DNA of 64,000 nt from Neoroseomonas terrae (GTDB lineage: Bacteria; Pseudomonadota; Alphaproteobacteria; Acetobacterales; Acetobacteraceae), in NCBI RefSeq assembly GCF_018129025.1, contig NZ_JAAEDI010000024.1, forward strand, positions 34,492 through 98,491, written 5' to 3'. The position numbers and the translations under genes were made by a program. Below the pieces are notes generated by a model that ran no database searches, was not told where the DNA came from, and saw nothing but the letters and a program-made list of their open reading frames with translations. Positions 18,085 to 28,296 of this stretch are shown in pieces; within the stretch, counting starts at the first letter, position 1; each line of letters begins with the position of its first letter.

Positions 18085-18921
18085 TCGGAGCGCGTCGGCG
18101 CTGACGTAGTGATAGCGCTGAACGGTGGCTTCCTTGAGCGTCCTGTTCATCCTCTCGACTTAGCCGTCTCGTCCATGGGTGATAGGGCTTGGTGAAATGG
18201 TGCTCGATGCGGTTTTAGGCGCAGGCGAGTTCGAAGGCATTGGCGCGGAAGATCTCGCCGCGGTCCATCGCCTTACGGATGAGCGGAGCGGCCGAGGCGA
18301 TGTTGCCGGACGTGGTGAAGTGCTGGCTGTTGTCGGTGAGCATGGTGTGCGCGCGGTAGGGCACGTCCAGCAGCAGGGCACGCAGGAAGTAGGCGGCGAT
18401 CCGCGTGGATGCACGCTCGTGCAATTGGGCAAAGGCGAACTTCAAGGTGCGGTCGATGGCCACGAAAAGATAGAGCTTGCCTTGCTCGGTCCTGACCTCG
18501 GCGATGTCGATGTGGAAGTAGCCGATCGGATAGGCCTTGAAGCGCTTGCGAGCAGGCTTGTCGCCGTCGGTTTCGGGCAGGCGCGAGATGCCATGGCGCT
18601 TGAGGCATCGATGCAGAGGCGAGCGCGTCAGGTGCGGGATGGTGGGCTGCAGGGCGCAGAGGCAGTCGTTGAGCGGCAGCAGGGTGTGACGCGGAAGGCG
18701 ACAACGATCGCCTCCTCCTCCTCGGCCGAGAGGGTGGTGGAGCGGGCCTCGGCGGGCCCGGCCCGCCGATCGGCGACATCGGCTCGCGCCCGCCATTTGG
18801 CGATCGTCTTCGGGTTGACCCCCTGCCGCCGGGCCAGAGCCCTCAGGCTCTCTTCGCTATGCTGGATCGCGCGACGGACCGCCTCAGTCGGGCGTGCGCA
18901 GCCGTGGAGGACCTGGCCCAT
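18085..18921 (-). mobile_element. IS481-type transposase remnant with several lesions
   Basis: The order of recognisable segments is that of an IS481-like DDE transposase: an HTH start at 18921 (PTEAVRRAIQHSEESLRALA), then RHTLLPLNDCLCALQPTIPH, KAYPIGYFHIDIAEVRTEQG, LFVAIDRTLKFAFAQL, TMLTDNSQHFT, and finally MNRTLKEATVQRYHY near 18150. A one-base deletion near 18693 separates the first two segments. A TAA at 18215-18217 interrupts ACA...NRIEHHFTKPYHPW, and a further frame change plus TAA precede MNRTLKEA. Family similarity fades near 18085. The enzyme cannot be functional. Terminal repeats were not identified. Confidence 0.75.
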
Positions 18922-19151
18922 AGCGCGTCCCCTCCGTCCCAGGGAGAAGACTGCACCATCAAAGCCTGGGACCAACACCCAGGCAGCCCTCCACTGCTCT
19001 GGCATGCTCCCGACGCCGCATGGTTACCCAGCCCGGTAAGGCCGACGCGGGCAGTCCACCTTGGCCGCCGACTTGCGCTCGGCGGGCTTTCTGTTAGGCG
19101 GATCGGCCACCGTGACGCGCCTGCTAGTCACGGGGCCGTCGGAACCCGTTT

Positions 19152-19367
19152 CTAGAATCCCTTGTCCTTGCCGCTGCGAGAGCTGTGGAACACCAGCGCC
19201 ATCAGCACCGAAGCCACGCCTGTGGTGAACAGGATGCCAAGGATAAGGGCAATACGGGCATGGCCCTCGACCCCGAGTGACTGAAAGCCGGCGACAGCCC
19301 ACACGACGGCGAGTAGCCCAAGCGTACCGGCCCAGCAGTAAGCGACGTAGCGCACCATCCACCGCAT
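19152..19367 (-). CDS. Small two-helix membrane protein, unknown
   Basis: 71 residues with two hydrophobic segments (YCWAGTLGLLAVVWAVAGF and IALILGILFTTGVASVLMALVF) and a charged tail (HSSRSGKDKGF), the layout of a small inner-membrane protein. There is no good ribosome site before the ATG at 19367, and no family is recognised. The hydrophobic pattern is coherent enough to support a real gene. Confidence 0.5.
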   Translation of the reverse strand: MRWMVRYVAYCWAGTLGLLAVVWAVAGFQSLGVEGHARIALILGILFTTGVASVLMALVFHSSRSGKDKGF

Positions 19368-19428
19368 AGACTGGAGATGGTCCGGAGAGGTGGGACGGGC
19401 AAGGCTCCCAGCGCCTGCGCCGTCGACC

Positions 19429-19686
19429 TTACCAGCCGCCTCTTTTCCTCATCGTCGGCACGGCCAGCGCCGCGTGCTCAGCGGCGCGATCTAGGCGCGC
19501 TCGCGACCGCAGCACCCGGCCGAAGACAAGAGGAGTGACGCCCATTGCCACGGCCGCCTCAACCAGCGTGAGGCCGGCCAGGGGCAGTTCGGCGGCCTGC
19601 CAGAGAGCGGCACCTCGATGGGTGTTCATGAACATATCGAGACGATCCGTGCCTACAGCCTGAACACAACCGTCTCGCCGGCCCAC
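19429..19686 (-). CDS. Possible small HTH-like protein
   Basis: 85 residues from a GTG start, or about 68 from the internal ATG (MFMNTHRGAALW). The middle (LTLVEAAVAMGVTPLVFGRVL) has the spacing of a helix-turn-helix. There is no strong ribosome site and no recognised relative. It could be a chance frame in this decayed region. Confidence 0.28.
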   Translation of the reverse strand: MGRRDGCVQAVGTDRLDMFMNTHRGAALWQAAELPLAGLTLVEAAVAMGVTPLVFGRVLRSRARLDRAAEHAALAVPTMRKRGGW

Positions 19687-20508
19687 CGTTCACACCGGAT
19701 AAGCGCGTGGGCGGAATCAGCAGTCATTGCAGCGTGCCCGACCCAGTCATCACCTGCCCCCCTGATGCGATGGCGGCCTTGATCGCGGCAAACGGTTCAG
19801 GGTGCCCACACAGGAATGAACAGGACCGCCTTACGCCGCGCCGCCGAGCGCGCCAGATGGTCCGGCAGCCCGCGGCCGCAGGACCGCCGCGAGGGGGCGC
19901 AGCTGGCTTCGGCTGCTGGTCGGCGTCCTGCATCAGCCGTCCCCTGCTACCCGCCGAACGGCATCTCGCCGCCGACCTGCGGCGCCGCGGCGGTCGGGAA
20001 CATCGCATCGCCGGGATTGCCGCGCCGACCGAAGCTGTTGCCGGCCATGCCGCCAATGACGGACGGCGGCAGGGAGCCCGCTCCAGCAGCAGCGATGCGA
20101 GCAGGTTGTTGCAGCCCCTGTCCGCGCCACTCACGCCTCCCGATGTACCGGCAACGGTGATCGGGCGCCCCGCCTGACCGCCGCGGTCCATTGGCGTAAG
20201 CCTAGACGAGGGTTTGGCAACCTCGACAATACCCGGCGTCGTGCCGACCGATGCGCAGTTCGGGGAGCGCCCCCGTCTGCATGCCGGGATCTAGGGAATG
20301 CCGCCGATGTAGCGGGATGCAATTGTCATCTCAGGCGCTCCGGGCGGCGCGAGGAGACGCGGCATGAGGTGAGGGGGAAGCTCCACCGCTGGCAGTCCCG
20401 GCGGGGGTTATGACCTGCCAGGCAATAGTGGAGTTACAGCAAATGATCCATCTAATCGATTAAGAGCACCGTCTATAATTGGTTGTTCCATTGTGTTGGT
20501 GCGTTCCG
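19687..20508. other. Gene-poor stretch, no supported gene
   Basis: About 820 bp in which the open frames are arginine/proline-rich and typical of chance frames in GC-rich DNA. None has a clear ribosome site or a recognisable domain. I see no RNA gene or repeat array. Confidence 0.4.
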
Positions 20509-20787
20509 TCAGCCCACCATCGCGTCCGGACCAAAGTGCTTGGGCGGCGCGCCCAACGGGCAGAAGGCTGACTCGCCTCCCGACTCCTGCCAGATTTTCC
20601 GCAATGCAGCTTCGAACTGGCGTCTGGCCAAAGCCAGCGCAGACGCGTCGCCGAGTAAGGCGGCGCCGTCCAACGCAACGCGCAACTCCGCCGCGATGGC
20701 CCGGAGTGCTTCCAACGGCTGGTCGGCAAACGATAGTTGCTGCCTGATAGCCGCCTCGATCGCGGCTTCAAGAACGCTTTTTCCCAC
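20509..20787 (-). CDS. Small hypothetical protein
   Basis: 92 residues from GTG 20787, preceded at 5 bp by a full GGAGG ribosome site, the main reason to accept it. Mostly helical and acidic/alanine-rich (VLEAAIEAAIRQQLSFADQPLEALRAIA), with a loose C-terminal tail. No family recognised and no operon partner on this strand. Confidence 0.5.
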   Translation of the reverse strand: MGKSVLEAAIEAAIRQQLSFADQPLEALRAIAAELRVALDGAALLGDASALALARRQFEAALRKIWQESGGESAFCPLGAPPKHFGPDAMVG

Positions 20788-21062
20788 GAGTTCCTCCGAG
20801 CGGACGTCGTCGGCCCGGCAGAATCCGAATCACGGGCGTGTTAGGCGGCGGCAAGTACACCCAATCGGCGGGGTGGGGGACGCAATTCGATGCGAAAAGC
20901 GCGTTTCCGATCGTGAGAGGATCGGAGGAGGCGTTAATTGTGCGTCAAGCGATTGCCGGCTCAGCTTCTCAATTCACGCTGAAACAAGCGGTTAGCGCGA
21001 CATACAACTGGTGCGGGTATTTGACGATGTTGAAGCACGCATGTCGGGGAATCTAACGCTAC

Positions 21063-21311
21063 ATGATCGTTGCCGGGATACAGCAAATGACCAGCATCCA
21101 ACCGACCAATATTGCTTCGTCCGAGGTGAGCCGTGGCGCGCCGCAGATGACTGAGGCCCACTCGGCCGTTGACGCTGGCGGGGGGTACTTCGCCGCTGTG
21201 ACGCCGGCGTTGGATCTGGCGCTTGCGAGCGCCCACGAGGCCGGGCATGAGCGCGCGATTCGGATCCTTCATGCGGTCATCGCCATTCTCGATGATCCGG
21301 ACTTGCGCTGA
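21063..21311 (+). CDS. Small hypothetical protein
   Basis: 82 residues, or 74 from the ATG at 21087. The C-terminal helix (TPALDLALASAHEAGHERAI ... LHAVIAILDDPDLR) is protein-like in composition. No strong ribosome site and no recognised family. It stands alone between decayed segments. Confidence 0.4.
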   Translation: MIVAGIQQMTSIQPTNIASSEVSRGAPQMTEAHSAVDAGGGYFAAVTPALDLALASAHEAGHERAIRILHAVIAILDDPDLR

Positions 21312-21787
21312 CCGCGCCTCGCATTTCATCGCGACTGCTTTCGGTCAGGGGAAGTCCTCGGTCTGGGCATCTTCGCGCGCCGGGAGCCGGGCTCTGGGCG
21401 TTTCCCTTCACCCGCCCGCCCCAGCATCCACTTCGCCCAGGCGCTGTCCTCCTTACCGCCAAATTGCCCCCCAGCTGGCACAACAGGTCCGACTGATCGA
21501 CGATCCGCGACGCGATGAGGTGCACGATCGGCCCCCGGAATGGTGTCGAGCCGCAACACCGCGGCCGATGGTCGGTTGCCTCTACGTACTCGCGGCCTTC
21601 ATCGCCTTGCGTCGTGCTTTCTCCGCCTCAGCCGCCTCCCATTCGGCGCGACGCTGTGCTTTCGCTCGCTCAAGGTTGGTGGTCGTAGACCAATGCGCTC
21701 AACTGCCACCTCGCAGCCCGCCGCCGATGCGCCTAGGTAGGGTTGAGAGTATGGCCGCCGCGCAGTCCTGCGGGTCCGGCATCGGAG
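21312..21787. other. Gene-free stretch between a small ORF and the cupin remnant
   Basis: About 475 bp. Frames here are short, rich in Arg/Pro/Ala, and overlap on both strands without any motif or ribosome site. Nothing supported. Confidence 0.4.
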
Positions 21788-22255
21788 TTAGTCGCGATAG
21801 GGCGACTTAGTGGGCTTCCCTGACGTGTCGATCCACAAGTCCCTATCCAAAGACCTCAATCGAACGCATCGCTTCCCGCTGTCAGGGTAAGTGATTATGT
21901 CGGTGTCGGCTCGTGTCCCCATAACGAGATAACGGCAAGGGGCGGACGACCGGTTCTCCACACAGTGCCGGACTGCGAGACCAGCGGGGAATGTCGCCGC
22001 ATCGCCCGGCCGAAGGCTGGTCGCCACATCTCCCTCTACGACGGTTACCTCCCCAGACAAGACGTAAACCATCTCGTCTTAAGCCATGTGCCAGTGCTTC
22101 AGGGCAGACCTTGAGCCAGGAGCTAGACGTTCCTCGAGAACCCCGAACTGAGTCAGCCCACCGGGGTCACCGATCCAACGCACCTCCGAGGCACCACACG
22201 GGCCATCGTCGCCGTTCTGCTCAAGCGTCATCTTGTCTGGAGTAATGATCGGCAC
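21788..22255 (-). pseudogene. Cupin-domain protein interrupted by a TAA stop
   Basis: From GTG 22255 the frame reads VRWIGDPGGLTQFGVLEERL and reaches LKHWHMA, then a TAA at 22079-22081. It continues in the same frame as DEMVYVLSGEVTVVEGD and FPAGLAVRHCVENRS. The motif HWHxAEDExVYVLxGE is the metal-binding first box of small cupins, so the stop replaces a residue that is normally Glu. The second cupin box is intact. A single nonsense change seems to have killed an otherwise complete 155-residue cupin. Cupins of this type bind a metal and act on sugars or small aromatics; the substrate is unknown. Confidence 0.78.
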
Positions 22256-22616
22256 GAGGCTCCCCCTACAGCGCGGTCAGTATTACCTCCCGCGCCCGCA
22301 CTCTACGCCTGAGCCAGCGGCGGTGCGATCGGCGTTCCGGTCGCGACGGTGCGGAATTGGGTGCAGCACCGGACCAAGCCCCACCCCTCAGCCCGTGCGC
22401 TGCTGGTAATCCTCGATCGGGAGCCGAATGTGGCCCTCCGCGCGTTGAAGGCGGCGCAAGCACGGATTTCGCACCTGCACGCTCACCGGCAGGTGTTGTC
22501 GCATCGTAACTGGCTCGGCCGCGTTAGGGCGAGACGGGAGCTGCTGCGCTGCGACCGTGGCCGCCGTCCCCGGGCTGCAACAACGACGGGACGGGCCTTG
22601 CTTCGGCACTGACGCA

Positions 22617-22642
22617 ACCGGCGAAGGGGCTCCTTCGCCGGT
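22617..22642. terminator. Strong hairpin with 11-bp stem in gene-free stretch
   Basis: ACCGGCGAAGG and CCTTCGCCGGT are perfectly complementary around a 4-base loop (GGCT). There is no T-run after it on either strand, so a classic intrinsic terminator is not certain. It lies 40 bp upstream of the DUF883-like gene and could be a leader structure. The rest of 22256-22682 shows nothing else I can support. Confidence 0.45.
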
Positions 22643-22682
22643 AGCCGGCCGGGCCCGTGGTGCGCTTCCGGAAGGGGGAGCC

Positions 22683-23003
22683 ATGAGCGCCGCGAGCATC
22701 GCCGACAGCACCAATGCAGACACACTCGACGCGGCGCTACGGGAGTTCGAGGAAGCGAAGGACACACTTCTGGACCTCGCTGCGCCTTCGCCAGCGACCC
22801 TGGCGGCTGAGATCGCCGACCTCCGCGAGCAGGTCGAACGAATAGCCGCCCAGCGAGCGGCGGCTGCTCCTCTGCGGCATGCCGGTGATCAGGCCCACCT
22901 GTTCGTGCGCCACGCCGGCATCACCGTGCGGGATTAACCATTGGCAGCCCTGAGCGTCGCCTTCTTCGGCGGCGTGGCCCTCGGCCTGCTGCTACGGAGC
23001 TAA
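22683..23003 (+). pseudogene. DUF883/ElaB-like membrane-anchored protein split by a TAA stop
   Basis: The ATG at 22683 has a GGAAGGGGGAG ribosome site. 84 codons run to a TAA at 22935-22937, and the same frame then continues as PLAALSVAFFGGVALGLLLRS to a natural stop at 23001-23003. Joined, this has the DUF883 layout: acidic helical coiled coil (AALREFEEAKDTLLDL, AAEIADLREQVERIA), a VRD-x-PLAAL hinge, and a C-terminal glycine-zipper membrane helix. Loss of the tail helix would leave a soluble fragment without its inner-membrane anchor. Such proteins tether ribosomes or respond to stress in E. coli relatives (ElaB, YqjD). The stop is the only lesion. Confidence 0.65.
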
Positions 23004-23494
23004 CCATGCGCCGCTTCGGCTCATCGCCGTGGCGGCTGCCTTTATCGACGGCCATCTCCAGTCCAATGGCGCCAACGCGGTTCGCTGCGTTCACCCAAAG
23101 CCTATGGGGTAACTTCGGAAGCCGCGCATCGATTTTCAGGCCCTGTCCCTGCATGGTTCCGGAGCCCTCTGAGTGATGGCAGGACGCATGCCACGCGTTG
23201 CTGCCGAGCAGTGCGTCACGACAGCATCTGCCGGAGGCGCCGGCTTCAGTGGGAAAGGAGTAGCCAATGACGCGGCCATGGTCGTTCCCCGGTTCGGGTA
23301 TCAAAACAAACAGGCCCGCCCAACGAAAGTCACGGCAGTTCCGCGGTGCTCGCGCAATCGCACTCGACATTGCCCCGCGGCCCAGATTTTCCCATCACCG
23401 CCCGCCCGCCCGCCCGCCCGCCCACCCCGACCCACGAGCCTGACGCGCGCCTTTCGGGCGCTGGTCGATCTGGCCGAATGCGTACCGATAGGCC
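23004..23494. other. Gene-poor stretch with a CCCG tetranucleotide tract
   Basis: No supported gene. At 23398-23424 the tetranucleotide CCCG repeats about six times in tandem, the only simple repeat of note in the window. Confidence 0.4.
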
Positions 23495-23719
23495 TCAGCG
23501 TACGCTAAGCATCATGGTCCTTGCTGGCTTCTCGCCGGGCCGTCCCGGCCGGAACATGATAGAACACCGGAACACGTGGCTGTCGCCGACGCGGTTGGCC
23601 CGGAAGCAGAATGCGTCTTCGCCAAACTCCGCACGCGCTCGTGCGCTAGCTAGGGCGCGTGCAGCGCCCTCCAGCAAGGCCCCTTTAGCATCGTGCATTA
23701 GCGGTTGATGTCGTGGCAT
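23495..23719 (-). CDS. Small hypothetical protein
   Basis: 74 residues from ATG 23719, with a perfect GGAGG 7 bp upstream. N-terminal half helical and alanine-rich (KGALLEGAARALASARARAEF); C-terminal half basic and strand-like (FCFRANRVGDSHVFRCSIMF). No recognised family. The strong ribosome site and the sensible amino acid mix support a real gene. Confidence 0.5.
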   Translation of the reverse strand: MPRHQPLMHDAKGALLEGAARALASARARAEFGEDAFCFRANRVGDSHVFRCSIMFRPGRPGEKPARTMMLSVR

Positions 23720-23794
23720 GGGGGATCCTCCGCACCAAAAATCCAGCCAGCGCTTTGCGGTTACGCGGTTGGGGTGAACTGGCGCAATGCGCCC

Positions 23795-23947
23795 CTACCT
23801 CCGCAACCATATACCCAGCACCAAGCCCTTCAGGAACGCGACCGCAAGCGCATGCATCGGGTAGTCGCGGACCCATTGCGATGCGTGGGTGCACGCCTGC
23901 TGCATGGCACCGGTGGAGGACTCTGGGGTCTGCCGGGTCGCACTCAT
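23795..23947 (-). CDS. 50-aa ElaB/YqjD-like small membrane protein
   Basis: An open frame of 50 codons starting at ATG 23947, with AGAGGAGAACGTA just before it (GGAG at 6-7 bp). It begins MSATRQTPESSTGAMQQ and ends with WVRDYPMHALAVAFLKGLVL and GIWLRR, which is the hinge and C-terminal membrane helix of the DUF883/ElaB family (VRD-x-P-x-x-A-L ... G-x-x-x-G). The N-terminal coiled coil is short compared with the usual 100 residues. It is the second member of this family within 1 kb; this one is intact and the other carries a stop. Likely inner-membrane anchored. Confidence 0.65.
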   Translation of the reverse strand: MSATRQTPESSTGAMQQACTHASQWVRDYPMHALAVAFLKGLVLGIWLRR

Positions 23948-24162
23948 TACGTTCTCCTCTTAAGGGGGGTTCAGTGACGCGAACGCTTGAAGGCAAGGAG
24001 TGGTTGAGTGCTTTGCGCATCGCTCGTCACAAGCGGGGCTACGCTACTGCTGCTGGATAAAACGCTAGTTGCGTCAAATGGGAGGCAGCGTTCAAGTGAC
24101 GCGTGGAGCGGCCCCCAATTCGACCGGACAGGCGGCATAGCCTGGAGCGACCGTCTTGCGGG

Positions 24163-25263
<1,101 letters not shown>

Positions 25264-25296
25264 TCACTGCCGGCGGGCAACATCGAGATACAAAGG

Positions 25297-25316
25297 GCCT
25301 AGGTTCAAGCCTAGGC
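25297..25316. repeat. Inverted repeat GCCTAGG/CCTAGGC before the IS3 orfA
   Basis: GCCTAGG and CCTAGGC flank a 6-base TTCAAG loop, ending 8 bp before the orfA ATG at 25325. It may be part of the element's left end, or a hairpin that limits read-through transcription into the transposase. Confidence 0.35.
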
Positions 25317-25324
25317 GCACGCCT

Positions 25325-25714
25325 ATGTCGAAGCCCATCGAACGCGTCGAGATCATCACCAGCATGCATCGCCGCCGGCGCTACACTGCCGAGGAAAAGG
25401 TCCGGCTGGTCGAGCAGACCTTGCAGCCCGGCATGACGGTCTCCGCCGTTGCCCGGCTGCACGGCGTCTCCCCCAGCCTGCTGTTCCAGTGGAGGCGGCG
25501 CATGGCCGAGGGCGGGCAGGAGGCGGTCAGGGCCGACGAGGAGGTCGTCCCGATCAGCCGCGTCCGGGAACTCGAGAACCGTGTCCGCGAGCTCGAGCGC
25601 CTGCTCGGCCGCAAGACCATGGAGACCGAGATCCTGCGCGAGGCCCTCGAGCAGGCCCGCCCAAAAAAACACGCGTGGCGCTTGCCATCGCCGCCACCGG
25701 CAGGTTCCCGGTGA
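25325..25714 (+). CDS. IS3-family transposase OrfA
   Basis: 129 residues. HTH domain at 15-65 (RRRRYTAEEKVRLVEQTLQP ... VSAVARLHGVSPSLLFQWRR), followed by a leucine-zipper-like helix (VRELENRVRELERLLGRKT). At 25663-25669 there is an A7 run (CCAAAAAAACA) where a -1 shift moves ribosomes from the OrfA frame (PKKHAW) into the OrfB frame (PKKTRVALAIAA), the normal way IS3 elements make the OrfAB transposase. OrfA itself is intact. Confidence 0.88.
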   Translation: MSKPIERVEIITSMHRRRRYTAEEKVRLVEQTLQPGMTVSAVARLHGVSPSLLFQWRRRMAEGGQEAVRADEEVVPISRVRELENRVRELERLLGRKTMETEILREALEQARPKKHAWRLPSPPPAGSR

Positions 25715-26614
25715 AGGCCGTGGTCGACACCATCGGCGTCGCCCGGTCCAACCTGGCCGACCATCTCCGCCGGCCCGAGCGGCCGCGGCGCGCCCCTATC
25801 GCCGCGCCGAGGATGATGCTGTCCTGGCCGAGATCCGCGCCATCACCGACGCCGCCCCACCTACGGCTATCGCCGCGTCACGGCGCTGCTCAACCGCGCC
25901 AGGCGCAGCTCGGGCGAGCCGCCGCTCAATCACAAGCGCGTCTTTCGTCTCATGCGCCAGGCTTCATTGCTCCTGCAGCCCCACACCGGCCGGCGCGCCA
26001 TCCGCGCGCATGAGGGCACCGTCATCGCCGCGGCCTCCAACCAGCGCTGGGCCTCGGACGGTTTCGAGATCTCCTGCTGGAACGGCGAGGTCGTCCGCGT
26101 CGCCTTTGCCATCGACACCCATGACCGCGAGGTCATGGCTTGGGTCGCCACCTCCGGCGGCGGCATCCGCGGCGAGATGATCCGCGACATGATGCTCGAC
26201 TGCGTCGAACGGCGTTTCGATGACCTGCACGCCCCGCAGCCCGTGCAGTGGCTGGCCGACAACGGCTCCGCCTACACCGCTGGCGAGACCACCGACTTCG
26301 CCGTCGCCCTGAACCTCGTCGCCTGCTTCACTCCGGTCCGCAGCCCCGAGAGCAACGGCGTCTGCGAGGCCTTCGTGAAGACCTTCAAGCGCGACTACGT
26401 CCGCGTGAACCCAAGGCCAGACGCCATCTCCGTCCTGCAGCGCCTGGCCGAATGGTTCGAGGATTACAATACCATCCACCCTCACAGCGGCTTGCGCATG
26501 CGCTCGCCCCGTGAGTTCATCGCCGCACAGTCAGCAACCCAAGCCGCTATGCTCCCAGGGCGGCAGCCGTCGCGGGGCCTGTGTCGTGAGCCTCTGATGT
26601 CTAGTGACTACTGA
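25664..26614 (+). pseudogene. IS3-family transposase OrfB with two frameshifts
   Basis: OrfB begins in the -1 frame after the A7 slip (VALAIAATGRFPVKAVVDTI). It then needs one-base deletions near 25796 (before PYRRAEDDAVLAEIR) and near 25858 (before TYGYRRVTALLNRARR) to stay in frame with the catalytic core from 25952. The core has the DDE set: ASDGFEI, LADNGSAY and ESNGVCEAFVKTFKRDY. With two frame breaks the full transposase cannot be made. The last 27 residues (after REFIAAQ) are unlike the family and may be sequence beyond the usual end. Confidence 0.8.
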
Positions 26615-27912
26615 GCGATCTCATCTTGATCTTGCGAAAGCCCAGTCTCGTAACAACGAGTGTGTCGGACCCGCAGGTCCTCTACTGAGGCAGGCTCATG
26701 AAGTTCCCGCTGGCCTGCAGCGAGCGCGAGGTCGGCATGCCTTCTCAAGGCGGTTCGACGAACAGGGTTCGTCTCCGCCTCGAGGGCTATCCCAAGTACC
26801 TCAACGAGCCGCACTATGACGGCCGCCGAGCTTGCGCCGGCCTGTCTGATCATGTGGAACATGGCATCCAGCAGCCCGTCATAGTCGATAGCCCGTCGGA
26901 AAAGCACAGCTTGGCCGTCGCGGAGCACAACGGGGCCAGGTAAATGCCGACGTGTCATCCAGCAAAGCACATCGCCGAACCGATCCAGCACAGCGACGGC
27001 GGTGAAGGGGTCGTTTATGCCTGGCGAAAGGGCGCGAACGGCGACCTCGGCAAGCTGGCGCACGGCAAACTCCAGGTCCTGTGCGGCGGCTTGCCGTGGC
27101 CCAAGCACCATTGCATTTCGCAGTTGCTCTTCTGCTTCTACTAGCTCGCCCGGAGTCACTTCAGCTATCGGAACGCCAGGGAAGACATAGTCGCCTGGCC
27201 GCACTCTGAGGATTAGGGTCCGCCCCGCGTTCGCCGCCCAGTCAGCCAATGCGTCCTCATCTAGTGCCCGAAGGTAGCCGCTTGTTTCCAATCGAACCGG
27301 AGAGCCCGAAGGTGCGGCCGCCGGAAACTGTGCATCGGGACAATCCAAGGTGAGACGACCAACTGCTTCCTGTAAGTCGCGGTGAACAAGATCAATCACC
27401 GTTTCAACGTTTATTCCGGAGGCAACGTGGTGAACGAACCAAACAAGGGTTGCCACGGACAGAAGGGCAAGAACGAGAGCGCCAGTAACGGCGAGGTGCG
27501 GCACAAAGGCCCCCTCGTCAGTGGAGCGTACTGTCCGCAGGACAATCAACGCGTAGGCGAATGTTCCGAGAAATATTCCAAGCGCAATTTGATTGCCGGC
27601 GTCGCGAATGAAGTTGCGGAGAAGCCGCGGACCCATCTGGCCGGATGCCAACGATAACGCTGCTACCGTAATCGAGAATGTGGTGCCGGCTACGCCGATC
27701 GTCGAACTTGCAATTGCACTGAGTAGCGCACGAGCGCCGGACTCACCTCCGGCATACAACCAACCAGCTGATAGTACAGCGTCTGGCCAACCCGCAATCT
27801 CCAGGGAAACCGCGCCTTCGCCAGCGAGTACCCCCAAAAGCACCAGAAGCGCCGGGCGAAGCCAAAAGGCATCACCCAGCGCTTCCAATCGACCGCGAAC
27901 ATAATTGCTCAC
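26608..27912 (-). CDS. DUF2254 family membrane protein
   Basis: 434 residues. Membrane segments near 18-36, 50-60, 72-92 and 110-165 (GTTFSITVAALSLASGQMGP is the family signature; then IALGIFLGTFAYALIVLRTV), followed by a soluble half with RVRPGDYVFPGVPIAEV and ALSPGINDPFTAVAVLDR. DUF2254 proteins are integral inner-membrane proteins of unknown function. The last ten or so residues overlap the IS3 OrfB end by 7 bp on the opposite strand, so the C-terminus may be formed by insertion-sequence DNA. Confidence 0.85.
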   Translation of the reverse strand: MSNYVRGRLEALGDAFWLRPALLVLLGVLAGEGAVSLEIAGWPDAVLSAGWLYAGGESGARALLSAIASSTIGVAGTTFSITVAALSLASGQMGPRLLRNFIRDAGNQIALGIFLGTFAYALIVLRTVRSTDEGAFVPHLAVTGALVLALLSVATLVWFVHHVASGINVETVIDLVHRDLQEAVGRLTLDCPDAQFPAAAPSGSPVRLETSGYLRALDEDALADWAANAGRTLILRVRPGDYVFPGVPIAEVTPGELVEAEEQLRNAMVLGPRQAAAQDLEFAVRQLAEVAVRALSPGINDPFTAVAVLDRFGDVLCWMTRRHLPGPVVLRDGQAVLFRRAIDYDGLLDAMFHMIRQAGASSAAVIVRLVEVLGIALEAETNPVRRTALRRHADLALAAGQRELHEPASVEDLRVRHTRCYETGLSQDQDEIAQ

Positions 27913-27976
27913 GCTCTTACTGACCGTCTGGCTGAGCTAAGTGGCTGCGGCCCTGCCGCTCGCGCACACGAGCAGC

Positions 27977-28222
27977 CTATTGAGCGGATCTTGTCACTGC
28001 CGACTTGGCTTCCTCGCTGTTGATGTTGAGGTGCACCTCGTCGCCCTTGATAGAGGCGACGGCGCTCATGGGCAGGTACTCGTGTTCACCACTGTCATTC
28101 GGATTGTCCTTGCGGGTCAGCTTCAGGCTTTTCCCTTCGACATGGTCGATCGTCCCCACCTGCTTCCCACAGCTCGCAATGACGGTCATATGCTCGCGGA
28201 TCTGGCTGGTCATCTCGCTCAC
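27977..28222 (-). CDS. DUF2171 domain protein
   Basis: 81 residues when started at GTG 28222, which has GGAGG 7 bp upstream; the long upstream extension is not conserved-looking. The family pattern is clear: SQIREHMTVIASCGKQVGTI then DHVEGKSLKLTRKD and EYLPMSAVASIKGDEVHLN. DUF2171 is a small beta-barrel related to PRC-barrel domains, with no known function, often near stress genes. It is 74 bp downstream of the PRC-barrel gene on the same strand. Confidence 0.85.
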   Translation of the reverse strand: MSEMTSQIREHMTVIASCGKQVGTIDHVEGKSLKLTRKDNPNDSGEHEYLPMSAVASIKGDEVHLNINSEEAKSAVTRSAQ

Positions 28223-28296
28223 GCTCTTTCCTCCTGCTTGATTTGTAAGGTCCTGTCGCGCTGAAGCTATTTGAAGCGCCAGCGCGCGCAGGAACA

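Noticed and set aside
23398..23424. Possible CRISPR or structured repeat array
   Set aside because: Plain CCCG tetranucleotide repetition with no spacers, and no cas genes in the window.
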